Shown: positions 38,480 to 50,048, counted from the stretch's first letter. The stretch: 64,000 bases of DNA from Coenobita brevimanus (GCA_032717465.1 CM064715.1:38828659-38892658), one strand, 5' to 3'. Program-made: numbers and translations. The notes: generated by a model not told the origin, from the sequence alone.

Positions 38480-39400
38480 AAAATGGTCATTGTGGAAGGA
38501 CAATGAAAAGAAAGGAAAATGCGTTAAAGAATGCCAGAAGAAAGGATAACTAGAGAGAAAGTATGTGGAAAGAAGACATGAAACTGAGGAGTTGGAGAAA
38601 AATGATGAGGTTGGGAAAGCGTCCAATGAGAACTGTAAGTAGAGAAAACAGAAGGAATGTGGGTGCACACGGAGGAAAGAAAAACATTAGTTGTGAGGAG
38701 AAAAAGTCATAAAAATGAGAGACAAATATGAGGGTGAAAAAAATGGGGGGAGCAAAGACGTGTGCAACGAGAGGTCAAGTTTAGGTCAAGGTCAGGTACA
38801 GTAAGTATAAAATGGGGAGAGTGCCAGTATTTGTATGAAGAACTGAAGTATCGTGTGAGAAGCGCGTCTGACGAGAGTAGGAAAAAAAAAAAAAAAAAGA
38901 TATGAAGTAGCAAAGGAAAATGTAAGAGGCAGAGTTGTGGGGGTATACGAATGGGGCGCAAAAGATGAGAGTGCCTGACTTAGGAGGGTGAGGTAGAATA
39001 GGCTTTAAACATTACAGAATGGAGTGAATATTTCGTCCCTAGGCATAGAGAAAGGCCAAGAGACACTAGGATTCTACCACCAGATAATTTCATTCCGTTA
39101 AGCACATCAACAATACAGCTAAATCTCAGGTAGTTTCTAACTCTAAAAGAAGGCTACCGCTAGAGCATTTTATTCGCTTCAGAAACGGACTCAAGCATAC
39201 CACATCAAAGGAAGGGTTGGTAGAAGTGGAGAGTTGCATGAAAGATACGAAAGTAGAAAAAGAAAGAATTAAGGATCATTTTAAAGATAGGCAAAACGAA
39301 AAAGAGGTCGAGGCGATGGCCAAGAAGAAAGGAAGAGAGAAAGAGAGAAGGTAAAAAAAAAAAAAAGTAGAAAGCTTATATAGGAATATTTAAGGGGCGG
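38480..39400. other. Purine-rich stretch with motif copies
   Basis: GA-rich except for 39040-39200, where two minus-strand copies of the family D internal motif occur at 39073-39095 and 39152-39177. No gene. Confidence 0.6.
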
Positions 39401-39783
39401 GTGAGGGTCGAGGGTTTGGAGGTGGTGCGTCAGTGATAAGAGGCCAGGCTCGGCGGGTGACAAAGACGCCTGGTGTGTGTATGGGTCAACCTGCTGTCGG
39501 AGATTTATTGTTGAGGTTCTTTTTCCTCCCAACGTCTCTTCTTCCCTCTCTCGCTAACCTCGGTTTCTCCGTTTTACTCCTCGCTTTCTGTGATACAGTC
39601 TTTTTCAGTAGGGTTCTTTTGTTCTTAATGTCTTTGTGTCCTCTCAGTTTCTTGTCATTTTTCTCATTACGCTCACGGTTAGCTAACCCTTTTAGACTGA
39701 GGACGTATCCTAATATCTTTGTTGTTACCAGCCCTTTGCATTCAGCTCACGAGACACAGTTGTAAAGGAAATATTTCTGCAGG

Positions 39784-39842
39784 GCTTCGTATTTACTGCC
39801 GCACTGAAATCTCCTGGGCTACCATATCGCATATTAACATGC
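39784..39842 (+). repeat. Dispersed repeat family E, copy 2
   Basis: Partner of 37621-37680; see the shared phrases there. A (TA)n run lies just downstream at 39903-39922. Confidence 0.75.
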
Positions 39843-40059
39843 ATATTTTTGTCTAATTCAGACTTTCATAATAAGAATAGAACCATCTGGCTTTGGTAAG
39901 ATTATATATATATATATATATAATGGTGATAGTGTGAATAAAATCCCTAACATATCTGGATTCAGATCTTATTCCACTTGATTAATAGTAATAATTAGCT
40001 CAGTTAAAGAATTTGGTGGCAGTGTAATGGCACTAATGGCCTAACTGTGCTGCCTCCGT

Positions 40060-40675
40060 CACCCGTTGGCCTTTTCTTCCTTCCTTCTCTGCTCCTACAG
40101 TAATCCTCAGTCGTATCTCCTGTTCGATTCCTCTGTTTTCGTGTCTCAATTTCTTTTTTCTCCCTCTCCTCTCCGCCTACCTTCTCAGTCTCCTCACTCC
40201 TCCCTCACTGTTCATAAAATTTTCAAGACATCTGTTTTAGTTTTTTCCCGCTCCGACTCGTGTTCTCACTTCCAGTACGTCCTCCTTCTCCTCGTCTTAT
40301 TACCCGTCATTGCTCCTCTCTCGTTCACCTTTGTTCTGTTCAATATCTCATCTACTGATCTTCCAATTATTTCCCGACTGTCAATCTCACATTTCCCCTT
40401 TCCCGTATCATCTACCCCTATAATTCTTACGCATCGGCAAGCCTCACCTTACTCCTTATCTTTTTTTCCAAGTGTGTCACTCCTGACTTTTCTTATCTGT
40501 TCCTGAGTACATACACGTGGCTTATCTGGTCATGCGCACATAGGCCTACACTCTCCTTTTCTCTTCTTATCCACATCCATCCTTCTTGTTTATGTTCCTG
40601 ACCTTAGCTTCAGTCCTCCTCTTCCACGTCCCATTTATACTTCCTCCTCTTCTTTTCAGTCCCTCCCCATAGTCA

Positions 40676-40680
<5 letters not shown>
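40060..40680. other. Pyrimidine-rich stretch without a recognised gene
   Basis: C/T-rich on the + strand, similar to 39,520-39,680. The 146-codon + frame (40066-40506) is Ser/Phe/Leu/Pro-rich with no domain and is judged compositional. Confidence 0.65.

Positions 40681-40741
<61 letters not shown>
40681..40741. repeat. (CT)n microsatellite
   Basis: Perfect CT run of about 60 bp. Confidence 0.98.
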
Positions 40742-40744
<3 letters not shown>

Positions 40745-40876
40745 TTTTTTTTCTTTTCCAGTAATATTCTACGACTGTGAGTGAGAAGGAGGAACTAGGA
40801 GAACCCAAGGCCAATGGGATGCTGAACACTGCGTCATAAGTCATCCACTCTGGGCCCTCAGGCAGACATATGGCCG

Positions 40877-41840
<964 letters not shown>

Positions 41841-41939
41841 AAGTGGCGGTGTAGGTGTCAGGAGGATGTATTAGATTCCGTTTGTCGAAGGATTAAATTC
41901 CGTTTAGTAAAGGGAGGTGCTATTCACTGATGACTAGGA

Positions 41940-42075
41940 GGGAGAAGGAGAGGAGGAGAGGGGGAGGGGTAGTGGTGGTGGGGGAGGGAGAGAGGGTAGT
42001 GGTGGTGGGGGAGGGAGAGAGGGGAGGGGAAGAGGGGGAGGGGTCGTGGTGGTGGGGGAGGGAGGGGAGAAAGAA
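41940..42075. repeat. G-rich minisatellite (GTGGTGGGGGAGGG units)
   Basis: About three units containing GTGGTGGTGGGGGAGGGAG. The section near 42007-42029 satisfies the simple four-G-run quadruplex pattern with short loops. Confidence 0.88.
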
Positions 42076-42191
42076 TTAGGGGGCGGAGAGAGATGAGGCT
42101 GGCAAGGATGAGAAGGATTGGGAGAGGAAAGAATGAGGTGAGTGGGCGTGGGCTAGGGAGTGTTGCTTAAATCACACAGACATTACGATCC

Positions 42192-42194
<3 letters not shown>

Positions 42195-42231
<37 letters not shown>
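42195..42231. repeat. (GA)n microsatellite
   Basis: Perfect GA run. Confidence 0.97.
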
Positions 42232-42234
<3 letters not shown>

Positions 42235-42868
42235 AGGTGGGACAGAGAGAGATAAAGATGAAAAGGATGAGGGGGATAAGGAGGGAAGAGGATGAAGTGA
42301 ATAGGAGAGGGATGGGAAGATTTGCTTAAAGCAGAGACGCTGCAGTGGCGAGTAACTTGGTGGTCTGGCTTTAATAACACAGGTAACAGAAAGATTAGGC
42401 ATTTAATAACAGGTACGTTGGGGGAATAGGCCCTGGATCGAATCCCGGCTGGGGCAGGGAACAGTTTGGGGATTTGAATTTCATAAAAGCAGACTTTACT
42501 GATCTACCAGAAGACCCGCCGACATGTAAAAACACCACCGCTAATATGAGTATACCAGTCCTGTACAAGACAGCCCTAGCATGTATTCAACATGGACGGT
42601 GGGTGTTAGCGCCGAATTGGTGACATTTGGAGATGTATAGAAGGACTACTGGGCCTTGGGATAGGACCTGAAGCCTTTGTCTAGAGTCGGACACATTAAA
42701 AAAAAAGGCCGGCAAATAAGAAATACGAAAGATGAGGATAAGGGGAACAGAGGGATGGATAATACCTGGTAGGATTGGGATAAGGGTTAAAGAACTGTGA
42801 AGAGGTGGATCATATGGTAAAAAATGAGACAAAAAATACTAAGAGGGATTAGGAAAAGCTTATGATTA

Positions 42869-42890
42869 TGAGAGAGAGAGGGGGGGGGAT

Positions 42891-42921
<31 letters not shown>

Positions 42922-43005
42922 ACAAGAAGATGAAACGTGAGAGAGAGAGAGGGTGAGGGGGGGGGGAATGCTGTTGCTGCTGATGATGATGATGATGACG
43001 ATAAA
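42869..43005. repeat. Duplicated compound microsatellite (GA)n(G)n(CTG)n(ATG)n
   Basis: Two consecutive blocks of about 70-75 bp each follow the order GAGAGA, G run, CTGCTG, GATGATGATG. The duplication postdates the compound order. Confidence 0.85.
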
Positions 43006-43044
43006 AAGACTGCACTAGAAGAAAGAACATCAAAAGAAAAATGA

Positions 43045-43048
<4 letters not shown>

Positions 43049-43097
<49 letters not shown>
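43049..43097. repeat. (GA)n microsatellite
   Basis: Perfect GA run of about 48 bp. Confidence 0.97.
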
Positions 43098-43099
<2 letters not shown>

Positions 43100-43184
43100 C
43101 AGTACGAAAGAGGCAGAGAGGTGGGTGTGGGTGATGTCAGACTGGTTCAGGATAGGATAAGCGATGCCTGATGGATGCAAGAAA

Positions 43185-43480
43185 AGAGGGAAGAGAAGAG
43201 AGAGAGAAATAAAGAAAAGAATGAGATGAAAGGAGAGACGAGAAAAATGAGAAAAGACAAGACGTGACAAGACGAGAAAGGAATGAGTAGAGAGAAGAGA
43301 AGAGAAAAAAAGAGAAGAGACGAGAGGAGAGGAGAAAAGAGACGAGAAGACAAGAAAAGCGAAGAGAAAAAAAGAGGAGAAGAGAAGACGAAAGTGAAGC
43401 GAAGAGGACATGAGAGGAGAACCAAGAAAGGGGGAGTAGTAGGAAGAGAGGCAGAGAGCGTGGGTGGGGTCAGACCCGGA
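43185..43480. repeat. Purine tract (GAGAA/GAAGA pentamer-rich)
   Basis: AGAAG, GACGA and GAGAA units on the + strand. Frames here are compositional. Confidence 0.85.
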
Positions 43481-43566
43481 CAAGAGCCGACTGACGGATG
43501 CAACATAAGGGGTGGCAGGACCTCCCCCCAGAATCCCCTGTGTATTATTGCCGACGAGTGACTTAC

Positions 43567-43691
43567 CACCGGGATGCCTTTTATAACACGTACTACTACC
43601 AGAGTTTAAGAATTTCCTGGCGGCCCTAAACGTCACCGCGTCCACAATAAACCTCACGTTAGCGCTGGGAGGGAGAGAGGTCATGTAACTG
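43567..43691 (-). CDS. Candidate exon fragment, unknown product
   Basis: Minus strand, open frame with ordinary residue variety (for example NVRFIVDAVTFRAARKFLNS), ending at a strong donor-like CCGGTG|GTAAGT whose intron side begins at 43566. No domain is recognised. The upstream boundary is not defined: a pyrimidine-rich stretch at 43735-43780 on that strand could precede an acceptor, but no clear AG was chosen. Confidence 0.22.
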
Positions 43692-44093
43692 AACAATCCC
43701 AAGCACTGACATTCGCTTTCGCATTTTCGCAGAGACAGACAAGGGGTAAGCGAGAAAAATTAGTGGGCATGTTTGTTTTTCTAAGGGACGGGGGGTTAAT
43801 GCTGTTTTTAATGTGGTAGTTATAGCCACTTGGAGTTTGATATTGCGATTCTAGTCATACCTAGCATTGCTTAAACTGTTTATCGTTCTTTGTGTTGCCT
43901 GATGTCATATCCCGGGGGTTTATCCAAACTAGCTAGATAAAACTAAATAAATAAATAAACGAGAGATAAGTCGCACTCTCATCCTTATTCATCTTCAGTC
44001 CTTTCTTCCACCGTCATCCATTCTCCTTTCATCCCCGTAAAACACTTCAGTAGCTTTACATTTTTCCCTCCATTTCCATCCACATCTAAATTC

Positions 44094-44342
44094 TCAATTT
44101 ATCCCAGTCATCTCTCCCGGATACATCTTATTTCCCTGTCCACTCTCCTGTATATAAATTTCCTTCATTCCAGTACACTTACCGATACACAGAGTGGAGC
44201 AATTATGTCTGACACATTTAAAATCTTTGCAACTGGAAGCAGTATCGGCAAAACTAATTACCGGTACTTTTTGCCTACAGCTGCAGGTGATGATTGAAAG
44301 TGATGGATGCGGTACATTTATACTTAACAAAAAGCACTGCAA
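44094..44342 (-). other. Cys-rich minus-strand ORF, unknown, possibly chance
   Basis: An 82-codon frame with eight cysteines in a 32-residue core (CSC ... C..F.C....C...C...C). The sequence is non-repetitive. A donor-like ATCG|GTAAGT lies inside it, near 44180. The spacing does not match a zinc-binding family I can name. Confidence 0.15.
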
Positions 44343-44457
44343 TCATCCACAGTGTTGACAAACACCGCATGGTGCAACGGTAATAATACAGATTCGTTAT
44401 CGCAAATGCAAAAACTTAAGTGGGACCCATATGTTAAATGTAATTTGCAATAGTAAA

Positions 44458-44607
44458 CTGCAGAGTCACTGTATATACTTTGAGATTATTTTCAATTATA
44501 TGCTTGACCCAGTATGTGTGTTGCTCATTAATTTTTCTTACTACGCAAATGGCTGTGGCCGATATAAACATCTCTCCCTACCAATGTAATCATAAACAAA
44601 GATGTAG
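44458..44607 (+). mobile_element. Family F repeat, left arm of an inverted pair
   Basis: Runs from CTGCAGAGTCACTGTATATA to CATAAACAAAGATGT. The reverse complement of 45157-45302 aligns along its whole length at roughly 90 percent by eye, with one 1-bp gap near ATTAATTTTT. Confidence 0.88.
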
Positions 44608-44775
44608 CCAAATAAACAAACATAACCCTCCCGTATATAAATTTCCTTCATTCTACTTCATCCTATTACAAACAGTATTAATTTTTCCCAATCATGCAGT
44701 CTGCTGTCCCGTAGACTCTCCCACCGTTCAAGTCCACTTTCTTGTACATGTATTTCCTATCCTGGTCCACTTTTC

Positions 44776-44776
<1 letters not shown>

Positions 44777-44846
<70 letters not shown>
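44777..44846. repeat. (TA)n microsatellite
   Basis: Perfect TA run between the two family F arms. Confidence 0.97.
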
Positions 44847-44849
<3 letters not shown>

Positions 44850-45156
44850 CACATTTGATCAGCATCCATCCTCCCATATTTTCCTTCTGTCATATTTATT
44901 CTTCCATCTCAGTCCACCCTACTCCTGTACATCATCTCCCCTCCTTTGCACTTCATAATCCCAGTGTGTGACTCCCCTTTCATTCCAGGCCATCTTCCCA
45001 CATATTTTCTCCCATCATCCCATATCACTCTCCAGAGACCTGTATCGTACTATACACCTTATTGTTTCACTTTCTACAGGGTCTTCTTCTCCTTGTCAAG
45101 TCTGCTTCGTCTTAACCTCACCTGAATGACAGCGTCTGACGTACTCTACTCTTATC

Positions 45157-45302
45157 ACATCTTTGTTTATGATTACATTGGCAGAGAGAGCTGTTTATAT
45201 CGGTCACAGCCATTTGCGCAGTAAAAAATTAATGAGCAACACAAATATTGTGCCAAGCACATTACTGAAAAAAATCTCAAAGTATATACGGTGACTCTGC
45301 AG
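45157..45302 (-). mobile_element. Family F repeat, right arm of an inverted pair
   Basis: Inverted partner of 44458-44607, about 550 bp apart. This could be two independent insertions in opposite orientation or the long arms of one fold-back element. Confidence 0.88.
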
Positions 45303-45342
45303 TCTCCCCCGGACTAGATATTGCCATCAATAAATACTAAGA

Positions 45343-45492
45343 TGAGTCTCCGTAACTAAATAAAATCGTCTTGAAACAGCAAGAATAAAAGTAAAAATGC
45401 ATGATCGAACTGAAGGTGACTCTCCGTAACTCAATAAAATCGTCTTTACCAAGAATAAAACTGAAAATGCATCATTGAATTAAAGGGGTTAA
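45343..45492 (+). mobile_element. Tandem pair of family D-type 3-prime segments
   Basis: Two direct copies of about 72 bp, each with CTCCGTAACT, AATAAAATCGTCT, AAGAATAAAA and AAAATGCAT in order. The second ends TTGAATTAAAGGGGTTAA, the complement of the CCCTTCAGT-type terminus. This links the internal motif to the terminal motif in one element. Confidence 0.7.
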
Positions 45493-45559
45493 ACACTAAT
45501 TTATTTCCAAGTGTAAAATTATGACCACTAACGCGGTACATTACCAAGGGGAGTGAAGA

Positions 45560-46180
45560 AGTCCATAACCCAAGCCTTCTCATTACCATCTGAGGCCCGC
45601 CATAATAATAATCTGTATACACCACCGCGGCGGCTATTCACAGCGCTTCACTGCCGTCCCACAAGTACCGCTATCTCCATGCCTATTACTCCTTCAGTCC
45701 TAGTGGGAGGTGGTGGCGACCATCATCCGCTCACTGGATTTAGTGCTGCCTGCTTCTTGTTTCACCTTTACCGTTCTTATTCTGTGTCTGCCCTCCTCTC
45801 TTCCAATTTCTTCTATCTTTCATGTTACTCTTTATTCTTCTTCTTTCCACTCCAGATGGCACTAAACTGAGTGACAAGCCTACCGGGTAATGCTTCCTGT
45901 AATCAAGGAAAGCCATTTGCAACGCTGGGTGGTTACCACATTGCCAAATAAGTGATGTAGATCCTGCTTTGGCGCCCTTATTAACTGCGTGGAGTGATTT
46001 AAATGTGGCTGTCATCCACAAACCAAACCTCCACATTTGCCTGCACCTTGCCGTGGCAAGGCGCTGTCTGCCACGGGAGAACATCTGTTCATTCCAAAGG
46101 GCGGCCCTGCAGGTGTGATCACCTGTCCGTGGTTGATGGGTCTGCTCGGTCAGACTGAACCGGGGTTACTCAACATCAAT
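45560..46180. other. Ordinary stretch with a short perfect hairpin, no gene recognised
   Basis: CCTTGCCGTGGCAAGG at 46046-46061 is a perfect 6-bp stem with a CGTG loop in GC-rich sequence. The 114-codon minus frame (45740-46084) and 105-codon + frame (45553-45870) show no domain. A retroelement remnant is possible but not supported by any reverse-transcriptase motif. Confidence 0.4.
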
Positions 46181-46400
46181 TCCTTCAGTCCGACGACGTG
46201 ACAACGTATATCAATGTTATTCTTGCCACACTCCGTAGTACCCCTACCCCCCCCCTCTCTCTCTCTCTCTTTTATTATTTTGTGGGATATTATACCTTTC
46301 TTAGCTAAAGGGTGTCAAGTAGCTATTCATGTAATCCCTCCACCACCAAGCGTCCCTCCTGATCACAGTGAAATCGTTTGGTGATGGCAAGAACAATGTA
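46178..46400. mobile_element. MITE family D remnant
   Basis: TTCCTTCAGTCCGACGACGT at about 46181-46200 is a good match to the family D terminus, and the internal motif GTGAAATCGTTTGGTGATGG follows at 46368-46387. A C/CT run (46248-46270) interrupts. No right terminus found. Confidence 0.5.
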
Positions 46401-46857
46401 AAGAATACTCGTATATGGTACACTAAGGGATGTAAATATTATACTACTATGACATCTTTTTAACAACATACGGTGGTCTGTAAACAACACCCTACTAGCA
46501 ACTCCCCCGCCGATATCTTTTGTGTTTGGGGGAAGGCTCAGTGTGCTGGTGAGGCCGTGGGTGTGACAGTGGAAGTACAAATTGCGTAAATAATCCACGA
46601 CAGACACAGATAAGGCTGATGTCCCTGCAAGACATGAAAATCGCCCAGCAAAAAATAAATACATAAAATAAAATAAATCGTTCTATATGGACTACCCTGT
46701 ATACACATGCACTTCCTTGGTCGTAGTGAAAGAGTTGAAAGAGTAAGAAACAAACGCCAACATTCTTTTTTTTTTTTTTTTCATGCTACAATTTGATTAT
46801 TTTATTCAGTTTAAAAGGAATATCCCGGAGCAAACGGGTAAATTCCTTACTATTATT

Positions 46858-47192
46858 ATTACCTCGGCCATGGAGGTTATGTTTTACCCGGTGCTCGTTT
46901 GTCGGTCTGTCTGTTAGCAGGATTACTCAAAAAGTTATGAACGGATTTTGATGAATTTTGTGGAAGGGTGGGCCACGGGCCAATGAAGAAATCCGGAGCA
47001 TCCCGCATAATATCTCCAAAAGTTCTCAGTGAATTTCATTGAATTTCTGCGGAAAAGTGGGCCATGGACTAAGAAAGAATTGATTAAATTTTAAGGCGGA
47101 TCCGGATCCTATATCTACGGATCCAGATGTGGGTCCTTTGTAACGGCAATGGCATTGGCGGAGGCATGCACTCTCTGACTGCTTCCTACTTG
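46858..47192 (+). mobile_element. Dispersed repeat family C, longer copy
   Basis: Starts ATTACCTCGGCCATGGAGG, then GTCTGTCTGTTAGCAGGATT, TCAAAAAGTTATGAACGG, GTGGAAGGGTGGGCC, GCGGATCCGGATCC and GGCAATGGCATTGGCGGAGG, ending CTCTCTGACTGCT. It retains the 5-prime portion missing from the copy at 28483-28735 and shows an internal partial repetition of the GTGGGCCA...AAGAA block. Confidence 0.82.
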
Positions 47193-47272
47193 ATATATAA
47201 ATGAAAACTATATGAACACTACAAAAATAAAAAATAAAATTGTCTACAATTATACTACACGATACCCGACCC

Positions 47273-47388
<116 letters not shown>

Positions 47389-47683
47389 TTGTTTAATCCA
47401 GCACCCTACCTTAACCTGGCACTTTTATCTAGCTATTTTCAGACGGGTTATTCAGTCACAGGAAGCACCCCTTGTTCAAACAGAGAGCCACTGTAGAAAG
47501 ATAACCTGCAGTACACGTATAAGTCTGATTTTTTTCCCCTTGGCATTACTAACACACCGTACAGTTACCGACAGAGTTGTATCATATAAGGCAATAAGCT
47601 CAATTCATGAAACTGCCACGGACTCTTAAACTGATCAAAAACTAGAGAGATCAAGGGGAAGTGAGCGAGGTGGGCCACAGATT

Positions 47684-47950
47684 GCGTTAATAATTTCCTC
47701 AAAGTTTAAGTTGCGTTTAAGACTGCTTGCATATACTTTTACCTTCTCATATGGCTATCAAACACTTGACAATCAAATAACGGTGAATTTTTACCTTTGC
47801 CTTCACTCACAGAACTGCCAATCACCTCATCATCAAATCAGATTGAAGAATAATGTCGCAAAGTACGAAAACTAAACCGATTAGTGATAAAATTTAATTG
47901 TCGTGGAGACTCGTTCATCGTAAATACTCGTTAGGATCATTCATAAATAG
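47684..47950 (+). mobile_element. MITE family G, diverged copy
   Basis: Contains GACTGCTTGCATATACTTTT, CACTTGACAATCAAAT and, near the right end, CGTTAGGATCATTCATAAAT, all collinear with 57088-57266. The termini are diverged; a second CCTTCACTCACAGAACTGCC block suggests an internal duplication. Confidence 0.55.
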
Positions 47951-47974
47951 CATCCCAAATGGAAACAAAGCAGG

Positions 47975-48195
47975 TGGTATTCTACGTCACACAGAGGGCT
48001 TCGTTGCACCTCTTCCTAAGCGATTTATTTTCCATATTATACCTGAACAGTCTTATCTGCTGTTTCCATCGTTCTTATATCGACACACTTTGCTTCGGTG
48101 ACATACCAAAGATTATTCAATTGTAAGATGCAGAACAAATCGATGAGTAAATGATGCTACGGAGCCTTTCGGTATCTCTAAGAATACAGCAGATT
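47975..48195. mobile_element. Possible fold-back element
   Basis: 47975-48045 and the reverse complement of 48113-48195 align loosely: both contain GTATTCT, GCATCATT/GCACCTCTT and GCGATTTATTTT/TCGATTTGTTCT in order. A related direct copy with GTAGCTGCACCTCCTCCTTA lies at 49675-49715. Similarity is modest. Confidence 0.35.
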
Positions 48196-48394
48196 CGTGA
48201 GCGAGCTGGAACCGGACAGAGAGGGGGAGGGTAGGCGAGTGGTGGTCAGTGAGTCTGCCACTAGTCATTACTTCCACGCACCATTGTCTCCTGATACCCA
48301 CAGTTCCGCCCCTTTGTATGGCTGGGGAGGAGGACCATACCCATACCCTCCATCCTCGCCCCGGGCACTGGTAGCCACGATGGTAGTTCTGGGT

Positions 48395-48729
48395 ATTGTG
48401 TGGCTGACGGGTGATGCCGATGATGGTGGTGGTCGTGATGGGTATGGTGCTGGTAGTGCTAGTGGTGGTCGTGATGGGTATGGTGCTAGTTATGGTGGTC
48501 GTGATGGGAATGGTGCTGGTGCTGAAGTGATGGGTATGGTGCCGTGGTGGTGGTCGAATTGGGTATGGTAGTGGTGGCAGTGTTTGAAAGACGGGTAGGG
48601 TTTCTGATGGTGGTTGGCAGGATAAGACGGTAGGCTAATGGTGATGGTGGATGTAGTGTGGGTATGATGGCGGCAGGTTGGTAATGGGTGTATTAATGAT
48701 GATAGTGATGTCAACAGTGGTAACTGATA

Positions 48730-48766
<37 letters not shown>

Positions 48767-48870
48767 GTGAACGATGTTGAATGGTGTAGGGTAACTGGTG
48801 GTACCTAGTGGTGGCGTTAATGGTGGTGGTGATGGTACCAGTTATGGTAGTGGGCTTTGGGAAAGACACG
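48395..48870. repeat. GGTGGTCGTGATGGGTATGG minisatellite with (GAT)n
   Basis: Units of GTGGTCGTGATGGGTATGGTGC recur at about 48428, 48464 and 48496 and grade into diverged GGTGGTGAT sequence; a pure GAT run lies at 48729-48766. The Gly-rich + frame at 48197-48571 arises from it. Confidence 0.85.
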
Positions 48871-48872
48871 GA

Positions 48873-48988
48873 GCCGCATTCATAAGTTCTCCTAAGCATA
48901 ATTTGTGTATATAATTATTTGTTTACAATTTTCTTTTCACTGTTGCAGGTACCAAACATATGACAGTCAAATTGAAGTGAATATTTAG

Positions 48989-49064
<76 letters not shown>

Positions 49065-49123
49065 TGTACATCAATGGACACATTAATCCAGCAAACTGGA
49101 TAAGGAAACTTTATGAATACGAC
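48873..49123 (+). mobile_element. MITE family G with terminal inverted repeats, interrupted by (GA)n
   Basis: The left end reads CCGCATTCATAAGTTCTCCT. The right end, complemented, reads TCGTATTCATAAAGTTTCCT. The interior shares TGCAGGTACCAAACA and GACAGTCAAAT with the family. A 75-bp GA array (48991-49065) occupies the middle. No transposase is encoded. Confidence 0.75.
48991..49065. repeat. (GA)n microsatellite inside the MITE
   Basis: GA run with one AAAG interruption near the end. Confidence 0.97.
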
Positions 49124-49840
49124 CAGGGGACTCCAATGCTGCCCAAACAATGATCCAAATCCCCCATGCGTCTCCCAGTGGCTGCCGGGCTTAAAAATTG
49201 ACCCAAAAGAAAGGTGAAGAAAAAGCAGGACCGAGGCTGTGAAGGGCGGTGACTGGCCAGGGCGCCCCGGGGTGATGACGGTTTCAGTCACGGCCCCTGC
49301 ATTAGGGGCACTACATTCACGGTTTCGGTACCGGGGATGTTTCGGCATTGATAGGCGATCTATTCAAGGGAAGTTTCGGCCATGGTCTTGAAGCTATTGA
49401 TGATTCGGTCTCTGCGAATGCTTCAGTCTCGATCTCGATACCGTACTAAGAATGTTTTGGTCACAGTCTCACAGTTACCCTTAAGGGTCTAGTGGTCACA
49501 TTACACAGGTAGGACACCAGGGCATCTACTGTGTTATAGGCGTGGCTACAATGTGTCTGACGCCTGTTGGGTTGTTTCGATCTGACACTACGAAGCGTAG
49601 CGGAAAATTCGAGAGAAAAAAAAAAAGCATCGGATGGATTTTTGAATGATGGCCTTACACTATGTAGCATAAGAGACGTAGCTGCACCTCCTCCTTAGCG
49701 ATTTACTTTGCTATTGGGCACATTCTTTGCAGTACTGTAAATTACTAAGGCAAACTTTGTCGACACTAGATAACTTATATATAGTCCTAAAGCACTGTCA
49801 TTTTGTCACCTCGGCATGTTTGGCGTACGTGACTTCGAAC
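49124..49840. other. Ordinary stretch, no gene recognised
   Basis: Includes recurring TTCGGTCTC/TTTCGG phrases (49330-49470), possibly an old tandem repeat, and the GCACCTCCTCCTTAGCGATT copy noted with the possible fold-back element. No supported coding region. Confidence 0.5.
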
Positions 49841-49844
49841 TACA

Positions 49845-49848
<4 letters not shown>

Positions 49849-49935
<87 letters not shown>
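49849..49935. repeat. (CA)n(TA)n compound microsatellite
   Basis: CA to 49880 then TA to 49935. Confidence 0.97.
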
Positions 49936-49937
<2 letters not shown>

Positions 49938-49950
49938 TTGGCCTAAAATG

Positions 49951-50048
49951 GCCACCTCTACATCATGAATGGTGAGCTCTAACAATAAATTAACCCCAGA
50001 ATATCCTGTAACTCCTGTTGTTCACGAAGAAGTGCTATGGAAAGGATG
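49951..50048 (+). repeat. Dispersed repeat family H, copy 1
   Basis: GCCACCTCTACATCATGAAT, a CTAACAATAAATTAAC stretch and TATGGAAAGGATG are collinear with 63911-64000. Confidence 0.75.

Noticed and set aside
42435..42445. GGATCGAATCC, close to a pol III B box
   Set aside because: No A box upstream at suitable distance and no cloverleaf.
48197..48571. Gly/Tyr/Asp-rich + frame resembling a cuticle or Gly-rich structural protein
   Set aside because: The Gly-rich part is exactly the GGTCGTGATGGGTATGG minisatellite, which continues past the stop in other frames.
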